Source: Cladocopium goreaui
Taxonomy: Eukaryota; Sar; Dinophyceae; Suessiales; Symbiodiniaceae
Direction: 5' to 3'
NCBI GenBank assembly: GCA_947184155.2
Contig: CAMXCT020001680.1
Coordinates: 333,001 to 397,000 of the forward strand
Length of the DNA stretch: 64,000 nucleotides
Shown here: positions 34,022-44,748 of the stretch, in pieces
How positions within the stretch are numbered: the stretch's first letter is position 1
Layout of the letters: each line of letters starts with the position of its first letter
Program-made: the position numbers and the translations under genes
Notes under the pieces: model-generated
What the model was told of the DNA's origin: nothing
Seen by the model: the letters and a program-made list of their open reading frames with translations, nothing else
Databases searched by the model: none

Positions 34022-35082
34022 AGTTTGGAATCATCTTAATTTTAGAGAAGGCTTTGCCTGCACAGAACGGTTATATTTGTTGGTCTGAAAATGGTTATTT
34101 TTTTCAGGTACAGTATCCTCCGCAACAACCAAACAATATTTGTTGGCGATTCCGCCCTCACCCACCTCCCTGAAGGCAAGCCGTCCAGAGTGCAGAATGA
34201 GATACCTGAGCAGGGAAACCTTCTCTTCTCAGACCTACGAGGTGATAGCTCCTATCATATTATCTAAGTATCTACCAATGGGCCATCTTCCAAAGTTAAA
34301 AAAAACTGAAATGATTGATTCTAAGTTAATAAGTTGGTTTATTGCCCAATATTGCCCTTGCCTATCTACAATATTCTACACTCATTTCATCACCATCAAC
34401 CCTATTCTGGTTATCTGTTGGGGGGTCAGGGGACTAATCCCATGTGAGCAGTGTGTTTTTTTATCCCTCTATCATTCCATCAAAAACTGCTTGAAGTTTA
34501 TGTCGGGATTCCCCGTTCTTGGATTAAATTATAGTCCCCAATATATATTCCCCTATTGGGGTATTATAATCCCCAATATATTGGGTAGTATAATGCGGAA
34601 CTGATCATCAACCAACCAGGGTTTTTGAAGACTGCGATAAAATGAGATCAACCATTTTGCCGGAAAGTGGTTCCGGCGCCAGGTGAGACTGGGGCAACAC
34701 TTTGGCCATGGGGATCAATTTTTAATGGGATGATTTCAAGATATAAGATAACCTCAACAGAAAAAACTAATTTAGGTCTATATCCAGTGAATCCACAATC
34801 CTTGGTTGATACGCAAGTTTCATGGGCCTTTCCACTATTGGTGAATGACCGCCCCATGTAAGTACCCTGTTCGCCACTTAAGTTCACTCGGGTAAACAGG
34901 GACCTGTTTGCTCAGATGTGAAACTTTGTGGTGGCAAGGTGTGGCTACAAACCATCCACAAAACGATGCACTTTGGTGTAGTGTTTTGGGTCAATCAATT
35001 TGAACACATACCAAGCGACCAATGCTCATCAACCAATGCTGAAAAAATAGCCGTGAAGCCCTTTGGACTTCACCCATTTATA

Positions 35083-35203
35083 CAAGGTGGTGCTCCCAAG
35101 ATAGCTAAGTTGGATTATAACTCCAATAACTATGGTTTGTGGTACTTATAACTACAGTTACTGGGGCTTATAAACCAACCTATAACTGGGGGGGGGCACA
35201 TTG
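35083..35203. mobile_element. TIR family D element, TA duplication
   Basis: The left end has decayed (CAAGGTGGTGCTCCC), but GATAGCTAAGTTGGATTA, the GGGGGG tract and the GCACATTG end are typical; TA on both sides. Confidence 0.75.
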
Positions 35204-35216
35204 TAGACCACGACCG

Positions 35217-35342
35217 TCAATGAGTCCCTTCAAAAATCTGATGTGCTGCTGGTTCGAGCCGCTTGCGGTCGTCAGCGATGTTCGGCCCGGACATGACCTG
35301 TCCGTTGACCAACGGTTCGGTGCTGGTCGCATCTTCCCCTGG
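35217..35342 (-). CDS. Candidate exon, unrecognised
   Basis: A GC-rich island, minus frame EDATSTEPLVNGQVMSG, PNIADDRKRLEPAAHQ, IFEGTH. High third-position GC and a polar, soluble composition. The plus strand is also open (FEPLAVVSDVRPGHDLS). Acceptor GGGCACCAG. It lies 200 bp from the next minus-strand exon upstream; not shown to be joined. Confidence 0.45.
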   Translation of the reverse strand, partial: PGEDATSTEPLVNGQVMSGPNIADDRKRLEPAAHQIFEGTH

Positions 35343-35420
35343 TGCCCGAAGTTTGCGGCGATGCAAATTTGAACATATACGAATCGGCATTGGATCGAAG
35401 CCGAAGCCTCATGCTTCCCA

Positions 35421-35523
35421 CAGTTATGGCCATGGATACCAGTTACAACTGGTTATAAATGGGATTATACATTCTATAAATGGGGTTTTGTTAGTACTTA
35501 TAACTGATAAATGACCATAACTG
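35421..35523. mobile_element. TIR family C element
   Basis: CAGTTATGGCCATGGAT to ATGACCATAACTG. Confidence 0.8.
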
Positions 35524-35537
35524 TAAGACCTTGCAAA

Positions 35538-35968
35538 TCAAGGATCTTCAAAGTCAAGATCTTCGGCGGGACCTGAAGAATCGGAAGACTCCTCGCAACC
35601 CTGGGGAAAACTTGCACCTTCCGATTCAAAGTTCTTGTGATTTTGGACCTGAGCTCCATGTTTGGAACGTGCCCTGGAATTCACGTAGTTGTTCTGCTCT
35701 TCCACTGTGATGAGGCGGAAGAGGTGTCCAGGTTGGCTGGCAGCAGCTTTCAGTTGTGCCCATGGATTCTTGCTCTTGAGGATGTGCTGAATCTGTTGCA
35801 ATCCAATCTTGCCCAGCACCATTTGAGCACGCTCTTGGGCTTTGGATTCAGGAACACCTTTCGTGGTGAGCAATTCTGCCAGCTGTTTGCCTGAAGCCTC
35901 AGAGCCCCTCGCCAGGATGTGGCTACGTGGTTGTTGTTGAAGTAGCGATTGATGGAGTCTCCAGATGA
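35538..35968 (-). CDS. Exon of a dinoflagellate retroelement-like protein
   Basis: Reads LLQQQPRSHILARGSE, KQLAELLTTKGVPESKA, QERAQMVLGKIGLQQI, ILKSKNPWAQLKAAA, then a polar Ser/Asp/Glu-rich tail ending AEDLDFEDP. From memory, the helical block GVP..ERAQMVLGKIG..KNPW..LK recurs in N-terminal parts of retroelement-like polyproteins predicted in dinoflagellates; I could not check this. No reverse transcriptase is nearby, so this may be a host gene sharing the block or a relic. A family B element sits directly at the 5' side, its TTACCAG end placed where an acceptor would be. Confidence 0.5.
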
Positions 35969-36070
35969 CCCTCTGGTAATTTAACATAGCTATTGAACAT
36001 GGCCATTTATTGTGAATTGTCCCATTAAAAATGGTGATTTTCCAGTTCGCTATGTTAAATAACCAGAGGG
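35969..36070. mobile_element. TIR family B element inside an open frame
   Basis: CCCTCTGGTAATTTAACA to TTAAATAACCAGAGGG, 102 bp, no stop in the minus frame that reads through it. Removal from CTG|GTTATT to TTACCAG|AGG also leaves an open frame on both sides. Confidence 0.85.
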
Positions 36071-36282
36071 TAACTATCCCAACAATGAGGTGAAACAAGG
36101 GTAAACCCAATGCCATGGTCACCATCCCCAGAGGTTTAATTTCATGTTCTTCCCAAACAATCGAAGTCCAATGGAATCAGGAAATTTATATACCTTGCAA
36201 GGTATGCAAAAAATGCTAGAGGTTCCGCGAACATGACAATTTATATGATGATCAATCAGTAGATGTAGGTCCAATTTTCACA

Positions 36283-36382
36283 CAGTTTATGGCCATTTAT
36301 CAGTTATAAGTACTTATAACCCCATTTATAGAATGTGTAATCCCATCTATAACCAGTTATAACTGGTAAATGGCCATAACTG
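36283..36382. mobile_element. TIR family C element
   Basis: CAGTTTATGGCCATTTATC to AATGGCCATAACTG. Confidence 0.8.
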
Positions 36383-36659
36383 CAGAAACGCAGGATCGTG
36401 TAAAATTGTGAAGTCAAACACGCATACGTAGTGTTGGATGGCTCGATACCAGCAAACTGTGGCACGTCGCAAATCGTTGGGAGTTATTAAAAGATTGTGG
36501 GTTCATGAGTGACGGTTACATCGCCATTTATTGTTGTTAATGTAGGTTACTGATTAGTGTGGGGAGGCCCCCCCCTCCCCCCCTAAACAAATTTGGGTTA
36601 CAGAATAGTGTGGAAAAAACAAATTACCGGGTACAGAATAGTGTAAAATCAAAAAAATG

Positions 36660-36950
36660 ATAGATTTAAATTGATTTCAATTTACTTTCAATTGATTTCA
36701 ATTTATTTTGAATTGATTTCAATTTACTTTCAATTGATTTCAATTTACTTTCAATTGATTTCAATTTACTTTCAATTGATTTTTACTTTCAATTGATTTC
36801 AATTTACTTTCATTTGATTTCAATTTACTTTCAATTGATTTCAATTTATTTTCAATTGAATTCAAGTTACTTTCAATTCATTTCAAGTTACTTTCAATTG
36901 ATTTCAATTTACTTGCAATTGATTTCAATTTACTTTCAAGTAAAAGAAAA
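36660..36950. repeat. AATTGATTTCAATTTACTTTC stutter
   Basis: Complement of the stutter at 26.83-27.35 kb, alternating 10-11 bp units. Confidence 0.95.
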
Positions 36951-38640
36951 AAACAATCACCTCAGGAAGCAGCTGGACACAATAGTGTGCCCTCAAACAA
37001 ACCATACTATTGTGTATCAGGGTTGCTCATGGACTACCCCCTTGAAAAATTGTTTGAGTGATGTTTTTTAATTGGGTTTTAATAAGGCATCATATATTTT
37101 GGTAAATTGAGCATTTCTGAGAATTCTAAATAAAAGAAACTAATTGAGAAAAAAAACTTTAGCAAAGGAAAATGTAAAGGGAATGTAAAAAAAACAAAAT
37201 CACCTCAGGAAGCAGCTGGACACAATAGTGTACCCTCAAACAAACCATACTATTGTGTATCATGATCATATTCATTTCAAGTTGCTTTCAATTGATTTCA
37301 ATTTACTTGCAATTGATTTCAATTTACTTTCAAGTAAAAGAAAAAAACAACAATCACCTCAGGAAGCAGCTGGACACAATAGTGTACCCTCAAACAAACC
37401 ATACTATTGTGTATCATGATCATTCATGTTTTTTTGCTTGGCTGAAACTAATCCTTTGGAAAGCCTTTGGTTTTGATTCCAAGAAAAATGAAGCTAAGTA
37501 AAAGGAAACAAACTTTAGCAAAGGAAAAGGAAAAGGAAATGGTTGAAAAAAAAACATAACCTCAGGAAGCAGCTGGACACAATAGTGTACCCCCAAACAA
37601 ACCAGACTATTGTGTATCAGGGTTGCTCATGGACTACCCCCTTGAAAAATTGTTTGAGTGATGTTTTTTTATTGGGTTTTAAAAAGGCATCATATATTTT
37701 GGTAAATTGAGCATTTCTGAGAATTCTAAATAAAAGAAACTAATTGAGAAAATAAAAGAAACAAACTTTAGCAAAGGAAAATGTAAAGGGAATGTAAAAA
37801 AAAAACAAAATCACCTCAGGAAGCAGCTGGATACAATAGTGTACCCTCAAACAAACCATACTATTGTGTATCATGATCATTCATGTTTTTTTTGGTTGGC
37901 TGAAACTAATCCTTTAGAAAGCCTTTGGTTTTGATTCCAAGAAAAATGAAGCTAAGTAAAAGGAAACAAATTTTAGCAAAGGAAAATGTAAAGGGAATGT
38001 TTCAAAAAAATCACCTCAGGAAGCAGCTGGACACAATAGTGTACCCTCAAACAAACCATACTATTGTATATCATGATCATTCATGTTTTTTTTGGTTGGC
38101 TGAAACTAAACCTTTGGAAAGCCTTTGGTTTTGATTCCAAGAAAAATGAAGCTAAGTAAAAGGAAACAAACTTTAGCAAAGGAAAAGGTAAAGGGAATGT
38201 TTCAAAAAAAATCACCTCAGGAAGCAGCTGGACACAATAGTGTACCCTCAAACAAACCATACTATTGTATATCATGATCATTCATGTTTTTTTTGCTTGG
38301 CTGAAACTAATCCTTTGGAAAGCCTTTGGTTTTGATTCCAAGAAAAATGAAGCTAAGTAAAAGGAAACAAATTTTAGCAAAGGAAAAGGGAAAGGACATG
38401 GTTGAAAAAAACATAACCTCAGGAAGCAGCTGGACACAATAGTGTACCCTCAAACAAACCACACTATTCTGTATCAGGGTTGCTCATGGACTACCCCCTT
38501 GAAAAATTGTTTGGGTGATGTTTTTTAATTGGGTTTTAAAAAGGCATCATATATTTTGGGAAATTGAGCATTTCTGAGAATTCTAAATAAAAAAAATTAA
38601 TTGAGAAAATAACAAAAGCTTTAGCAAAGGAAAATGTAAA
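36950..38640 (+). repeat. Tandem array with 155-254 bp units, two interleaved variants
   Basis: Eight copies marked by CCTCAGGAAGCAGCTGG (about 36960, 37203, 37358, 37560, 37814, 38014, 38213, 38417). Each holds ACACAATAGT and ACTATTGTGT as a 10-bp inverted repeat around a 20-nt loop. Short units carry a CATGATCATTCATG branch; long units carry CCCCCTTGAAAAATTGT. Confidence 0.9.
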
Positions 38641-38642
38641 GG

Positions 38643-40130
38643 GAATGGAAATCCCATAGAAAGATCATAGAAATAACATGGAAATCCCATAGGAATCTCA
38701 CAGAAACCCCAAAGAAAGATCATAGAAATAACATGGAAATCCCATAGGAATCTCACAGAAATCCCATAGAAAGATCATAGAAATAACATGGAAATCCCAT
38801 AAGAATCTCACAGAAATCCCATAGAAAGATCGTAGAAATAACATGGAAATCCCATAGGAATCTCTCATAGAAATAACATGGAAATCCCATAGAAAGATCA
38901 TAGAAATAACATGGAAATCCCATAAGAATAACATGGAAATCCCATAGAAAGATCATAGAAATAACATGGAAATCCCATAAGAATCTCACAGAAATCCCAT
39001 AGAAAGATCATAGATGGAAATTCCATAAGAATCTCACAGAAATCCCATAGAAAGATCATAGAAAGATCATAGAAATCCCATAGAAAGATCATAGAAATAA
39101 CATGGAAATCCATAGAAATAACATGGAAATCCCATAGGAATCTCACAGAAATCCCATAGAAAGATCATAGAAATAACATGGAAATCCCATAGGAATCTCA
39201 CAGAAATCCAGAAATCCTATAAGAAAGAGCATAGAAATAGAAATAACATGGAAATCCCATAGGAATCTCACAGAAATCCCATAGAAAGATCATAGAAAGA
39301 ACTGAAATAACATGGAAATCCCATAGGAATCTCACAGAAATCCCATAGAAAGATCATAGAAATAACATGGAAATCCCATAGGAATCTCACAGACATCCCA
39401 TAGAAAGATCATAGAAATAACATGGAAATCCCATAGGAATCTCACAGAAATCCCATAGAAAAATCATAGAAAAGATCATAGAAATAACATGGAAATCCCA
39501 TAGGAATCTCACAGAAATCCCATAGAAAGATCATAGAAATAACATGGAAATCCCATAGGAATCTCTCATAGAAATAACATGGAAATCCCATAGAAAGATC
39601 ATAGAAATATCATGGAAATCCCATAAGAATCTCACAGAAATCCCATAGAAAGATCATAGAAATAACATGGAAATCCCATAGGAATCTCACAGAAATCCCA
39701 TGGAAAGATCATAGAAATAACATGGAAATCCCATAGGAATCTCACAGAAATCCCATAGAAAGATCATAGAAATAACATGGACATCCCATAGGAATCTCAC
39801 AGAAATCCCATAGAAAGATCATAGAAATAACATGGAAATCCCATAGGAATCTCACAGAAATCCCATAGAAAAATCATAGAAATAACATGGAAATCCCATA
39901 GGAATCTCACAGAAATCCCATAGAAAGATCATAGAAATAACATGGAAATCCCATAGGAATCTCACAGAAATCCCATAGAAAGATCATAGAAATAACATGG
40001 AAATCCCATAGGAACCTCACAGAAATCCCATAGAAAGATCATAGAAACATCATGGAAATACCTTGGAAAACCCACAGGAATCCAATAGAAATTCCATAGG
40101 AAAGATCATAGAAATACCATAAAAATCCAA
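38643..40130 (+). repeat. 55-bp tandem array, about 27 copies
   Basis: Unit GAAATCCCATAGGAATCTC + ACAGAAATCCCATAGAAAG + ATCATAGAAATAACATG, with partial deletions. It decays into looser repeats to about 40270. Minus-strand ORFs here (repeated WDFHVIS) are repeat artefacts. Confidence 0.95.
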
Positions 40131-40299
40131 TAGGAATCCAATGGAAATCCCATAAGAATACCATAGAACTCCCATAGCACCCCTTCAGAAATCCCATAGA
40201 AATCCTCCAGAAATATCATAGAAACATCATGGAGACCTCATAGGAATTCCATAGAAATCCAATAGTAATACCATAGAAATACCATAAAAGAAACAAACT

Positions 40300-42290
40300 T
40301 TAGCAAAGGAAAAGGAAAAGGAAATGGTTGAAAAAAACATAACCTCAGGAAGCAGCTGGACACAATAGTGTACCCTCCAAACAAACCACACTATTGTGTA
40401 TCAGGGTTGCTCATGGACTACCCCCTTGAAAAATTGTTTGAGTGATGTTTTTTGATTGAGTTTTAATAAGGCATCATATATTTTGGGAAACTGGGCATTT
40501 CTGAGAATTTCAAATGAAAGAAACTAAGAAAGTAATTAAGCAATTAAAAGAAAAAAGACTTTAGCAAAGGAAAAGGTAAAGGAAATGATTGAAAACATCA
40601 AAAAATCATGGCCTCAGGAAAGCAGCTGGACACAATAGTGTACCCTCCAAACAAACCACACTATTCTGTATCAGGGTTGCTCATGGACTACCCCCTTGAA
40701 AAATTGTTTGAGTGATGTTTTTTAATTGGGTTTTAATAAGGCATCATATATTTTGGGAAACTGATCATTTCTGAGAATTTCAAATGACAGAAACTAAGAA
40801 AGGAATTAATTGAAAGGAAAACACGTTAGCTAGCAAAGGAAAAGGTAAAGGAAATGAGTGAAAAAAATCAAAAAATCATGACCTCAGGAAAGCAGCTGGA
40901 CACAATAGTGTACCCTCCAAACAAACCACACTATTCTGTATCAGGGTTGCTCATGGACTACCCCCTTGAAAAATTGTTTGAGTGATGTTTTTTAATTGGG
41001 TTTTAATAAGGCATCATATATTTGGGGAAACTGGTCATTTCTGAGAATTTCAAATGAAAGAAACTAAGAAAGGAATTAATTGAAAGGAAAACACGTTAGC
41101 TAGCAAAGGAAAAGGTAAAGGAAATGATTGAAAAAAACAAAAAAATCATAACCTCAGGAAGCAGCTGGACACAATAGTGTACCCTCCAAACAAACCACAC
41201 TATTGTGTATCAGGGTTGCTCATGGACTACCCCCTTGAAAAATTGTTTGAGTGATGTTTTTTAATTGGGTTTTAATAAGGCATCATATATTTTGGGAAAC
41301 TGGTCATTTCTGAGAATTTCAAATGAAAGAAACTAAGAAAGAAATTAATTGAAAGGAAAACACTTTAGCTAGCAAAAGAAAAGGTAAAGGAAATGATTGA
41401 AAAAATCAAAAAAAACATAACCCCAGGAAAGCAGCTGGACACAATAGTGTACCCTCCAAACAAACCACACTATTCTGTATCAGGGTTGCTCATGGACTAC
41501 TCCCTTGAAAAATTGTTTGAGTGATGGTTTTTAATTGGGTTTTAATAAGGCATCATATATTTTGGGAAACTGGTCATTCTGAGAATTTCAAATGAAAGAA
41601 ACTAAGAAAGAAATTAATTGAAAGGAAAACACTTTAGCTAGCAAAGGAAAAGGTAAAGGAAATGATTGAAAAAATTAAAAAAAACATGACCTCAGGAAAG
41701 CAGCTGGACACAATAGTGTACCCTCCAAACAAACCACACTATTCTGTATCAGGGTTGCTCATGGACTACTCCCTTGAAAAATTGTTTGAGTCATGTTTTT
41801 TAATTGGGTTTTAATAAGGCATCATATATTTTGGGAAACTGGTCATTTCTGAGAATTTCAAATGAAAGAAACTAAGAAAGAAATTAATTGAAAGGAAAAC
41901 ACGTTAGCTAGCAAAGGAAAAGGTAAAGGAAATGATTGAAAAAATAAAAAAAAAATCATGACCTCAGGAAAGCAGCTGGACACAATAGTGTACCCTCCAA
42001 ACAAACCACACTATTCTGTATCAGGGTTGCTCATGGACTACCACCTTGAAAAATTGTTTGAGTCATGTTTTTTAATTGGGTTTTAATAAGGCATCATATA
42101 TTTTGGGAAACTGGTCATTTCTGAGAATTTCAAATGAAAGAAACTAAGAAAGAAATTAATTGAAAGGAAAACACTTTAGCTAGCAAAGGAAAAGGTAAAG
42201 GAAATGATTGAAAAAATCAAAAAAAAAATCATGACCTCAGGAAGCAGCTGGACACAATAGTGTACCCCCAAACAAACCACACTATTTTGT
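40300..42290 (+). repeat. 270-bp tandem array, eight copies
   Basis: CTCAGGAA(A)GCAGCTGG recurs every 268-272 bp from about 40344 to 42235. More homogeneous than the 37-38 kb units. Confidence 0.95.
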
Positions 42291-42469
42291 ACCTGGATGT
42301 AATTTTCTGTGGAAGGCATCTGGAAAATTTCAATGCTGGAAAATAAAAAGTAAAAGGAAAAAGCTTTAAAAAATGAAAAAAATGAAAAATGTTTGAACAA
42401 CAAAAAAGACCAAGACACAATTGTGTATCCTGACACAATGACACAATTGTGTATCCAGACACAATTTTA

Positions 42470-42680
42470 CAAAATAATAAAAATATATAATTAAAAATAA
42501 AAATAATTAAATTAAAAATTATTATAATTAAACATAAAAATAAAAAATAATTTAAAATAAAATTAAAAAATAATTAAATTAAAAATTATTATAATTAAAA
42601 ATAAAAATAATAAATATTTTAAAATTTTAAAATAAAATAAAAAACAATTAAAAACTAAAAAAATGAAAAAAATGAAAAAA
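42470..42680. repeat. A-rich ATAAAAATAATTAAA tract
   Basis: Low-complexity A/T sequence before the right terminus of the 6.2-kb element. Confidence 0.9.
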
Positions 42681-43198
42681 ACTTACACCAAAATCCTGTG
42701 GACACAATAGTGTACCCCTCGAACATTTCCAGAGTTACAGACTAATTTTGAGGTCTGTGGACACAATAGTGTATCCCCACACTAATCAGTATCCAACATT
42801 ATATCTTAATTGCTTCTGCTTAAAAACACCATGAATTAATCGTACAAATCATAATATGATCACTACATTCATTGAATGCAGCCCCTTATGATATTTCGTT
42901 AGCGTATGTCTACGTATCCTGATTATATGTACTGCATTCATCATTTCAACATCCCCAACAAATAAGAAGGATCATGACAATGCTAGATCCTAAATGATCC
43001 TATTAGTAACAAGCCTGGATTCATGTTGACCCTTCAGATGTTGATCATTGGAGCGTGGTACCGGATGGCATCCATTGACCCGACGAAAACCAAGCAGTGC
43101 CCCGAAGCTGGGATGTCACTAATATCTGACCCATCGCCAAGCTGCAAGGCTAGGCTTCAAACGTAGATCAGCCATCCCTCCGCAGATGACGCAAGACC

Positions 43199-43275
43199 AT
43201 GGATGACCAGTTTCGTCCCGAAAATCTTCATCGGAAACCATGTGTTGTTTTTGGCAAAAAGCTGTGGGCTTTCCG
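43199..43275 (+). CDS. Candidate first exon with spliced-leader-type acceptor
   Basis: ATG at 43199, 13 nt after a pyrimidine-rich CCATCCCTCCGCAG; frame MDDQFRPENLHRKPC, VVFGKKLWAF, then CG|GTGAAG. An in-frame stop just upstream of the ATG fits a true start. In dinoflagellates mRNAs receive a spliced leader at such acceptors. Phase 2 joins exactly to the exon at 44313. Function unknown. Confidence 0.4.
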
Positions 43276-43827
43276 GTGAAGGTGCTCCTGACTATATCAA
43301 TTTATTGAGCATTGGTATCTATGGGTTTAGACATGGAGTACTGGAGGGATTTGTAACCAACAAGCAGTTTGTCTTTCTGTTTCCATGTATCAGGTGAGGG
43401 CCTTTGGATATTGAAGGGCTATAATTAGTTTTCAATGTTTCATAGCTGGGTTGGTACAGTACCTTGTGGTGGGTCATCATTTGGGTCAGGCTAGTTAATG
43501 GTTCCATGTTGTATTTGCCATATTATATGTTGAAGTCATATTGGAATCCTTATCGGTACTAAGAGGAAAGCAAGCTCATTGTCAGGGTTGATGAGCAAAG
43601 GGTAGATACCTGAACCAAAATACCTGAACTAAAACGAAAACATATGTCTTCACCTAAAAATATATGGATGTGTCTCAAAATTGGTACCCCATCCCCATGT
43701 TTGATTGTCATATTCCACGTTTTTCGGTGGCCGTTGCAGGGTATCCAGCAGTTTCAATAAACCCATATTGTTGTGACCGCTGTGTAAGTTAACCAACAGT
43801 CATAGCCCCGAAAATCTGGTTGCATTA

Positions 43828-43928
43828 CCATCTGGTTATTTAACATAGCCATGGAAAATCACCATTTTTAATAGGTAAACCATCTATAAATGGGTTATTT
43901 TCCATGGCTATGTTAAATAACCATAGGG
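43828..43928. mobile_element. TIR family B element, TA duplication
   Basis: TA, CCATCTGGTTATTTAACA to TTAAATAACCATAGGG, TA. Lies in the putative intron between the plus exons at 43.2 and 44.3 kb. Confidence 0.85.
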
Positions 43929-44312
43929 TACCTTTTATAATTAATAATTAACAACTGTTTGGTGATTCGGGATCGTTTCCCTTAAAAACCATCATATCAT
44001 ATGGTGATGTCGTACTAACGTCTTTACAACCTACACGGGCATAATCTCATAATATTGATATGTTGTTAAATATATCAGCAAACAGTCTCATATGTCATGA
44101 TGACAGTCTTTGTGTATGATGACAATATGATGACAAATAGTCTCAAATATGTTAAATATATGGGTATGGGTCGATACCTATAGATATATACATTTTTAGT
44201 GGGATGAACATCCATTTACCAGCTATTTTGATGTTCACCAGGGGTACAAGGTTTTGACACACTGCCATATCATCATATACAAAGACTGTCATCATGTTCC
44301 TTCTTCCAACAG

Positions 44313-44414
44313 CAGTTCGGTGGGATTCTCATGGCTTCATCGCAGGAAGTTAGTCGCACGGCAAGATGAGTCCAGCTATCACTGCAGTGCCCAAAATATC
44401 AGTTATGGATGTCA
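44313..44414 (+). CDS. Internal exon joined to 43199-43275
   Basis: Strong acceptor TTCCTTCTTCCAACAG, frame SSVGFSWLHRRKLVAR, QDESSYHCSAQNISYGC, strong donor TCA|GTAAGT. The best canonical splice pair in this part of the window. CG from the upstream exon plus C completes Arg. Later exons are not identified; 49123-49293 is a distant candidate. Function unknown. Confidence 0.5.
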
Positions 44415-44690
44415 GTAAGTCACCCCAAAAATTGCAATCTATCTGGGTAAATTGTAATAATTCACTAACCTGAATTAAGGCCATTTGGGGATGATTTCCC
44501 GTACTAACCATGATTCCAGTGAGGTCACAGTGAGGTCGTTATAATTTACCCAGAATCTATAACCCTATAACCCCAAAAAATAACCAGTCACCCCATAAAT
44601 TGGAGTGTATAACCCCTATAAACATAACCATCCTGGTTAAAGGGGCTTGAACTGTGGGGTTGCAATCAACTTACGCTATCTTAGCCATAC

Positions 44691-44748
44691 CAGGCCATGC
44701 CTGTGAAAGTGTCCAGGGCATGCTGCCACTGGTGGCCATACGCAAAAC
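44691..44748 (-). CDS. PPR gene exon (FAYGHQWQHAL)
   Basis: Acceptor TGGCAGCGCAG, frame FAYGHQWQHALDTFTGMA, probable donor TG|GTATGG just before an in-frame stop. Trp falls at motif position 13. Confidence 0.65.

Larger units (their letters stand above)
36548..42791 (+). mobile_element. 6.2-kb TIR-bounded element made of tandem arrays
   Basis: Perfect 17-bp terminal inverted repeats: TACTGATTAGTGTGGGG at 36548-36564 and its complement at 42775-42791. The outer TA can be read as the target duplication, as for Tc1/mariner-like elements. Between them lie a poly-C/G tract, the AATTGATTTCAATTTAC stutter, 200-270 bp tandem units, a 55-bp array, eight more 270-bp units and an A-rich tract. No ORF of coding quality is present, so any movement would need a transposase in trans. 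Confidence 0.75.

Noticed and set aside
34140..34604. 154-codon plus ORF
   Set aside because: AT-rich, runs through repeat-like sequence (CCCCAATATAT), with no coding texture after the first 40 codons.
38698..39146. Minus-strand ORFs with repeated WDFHVIS
   Set aside because: Translation of the 55-bp tandem array; present in several frames with no other coding sign.
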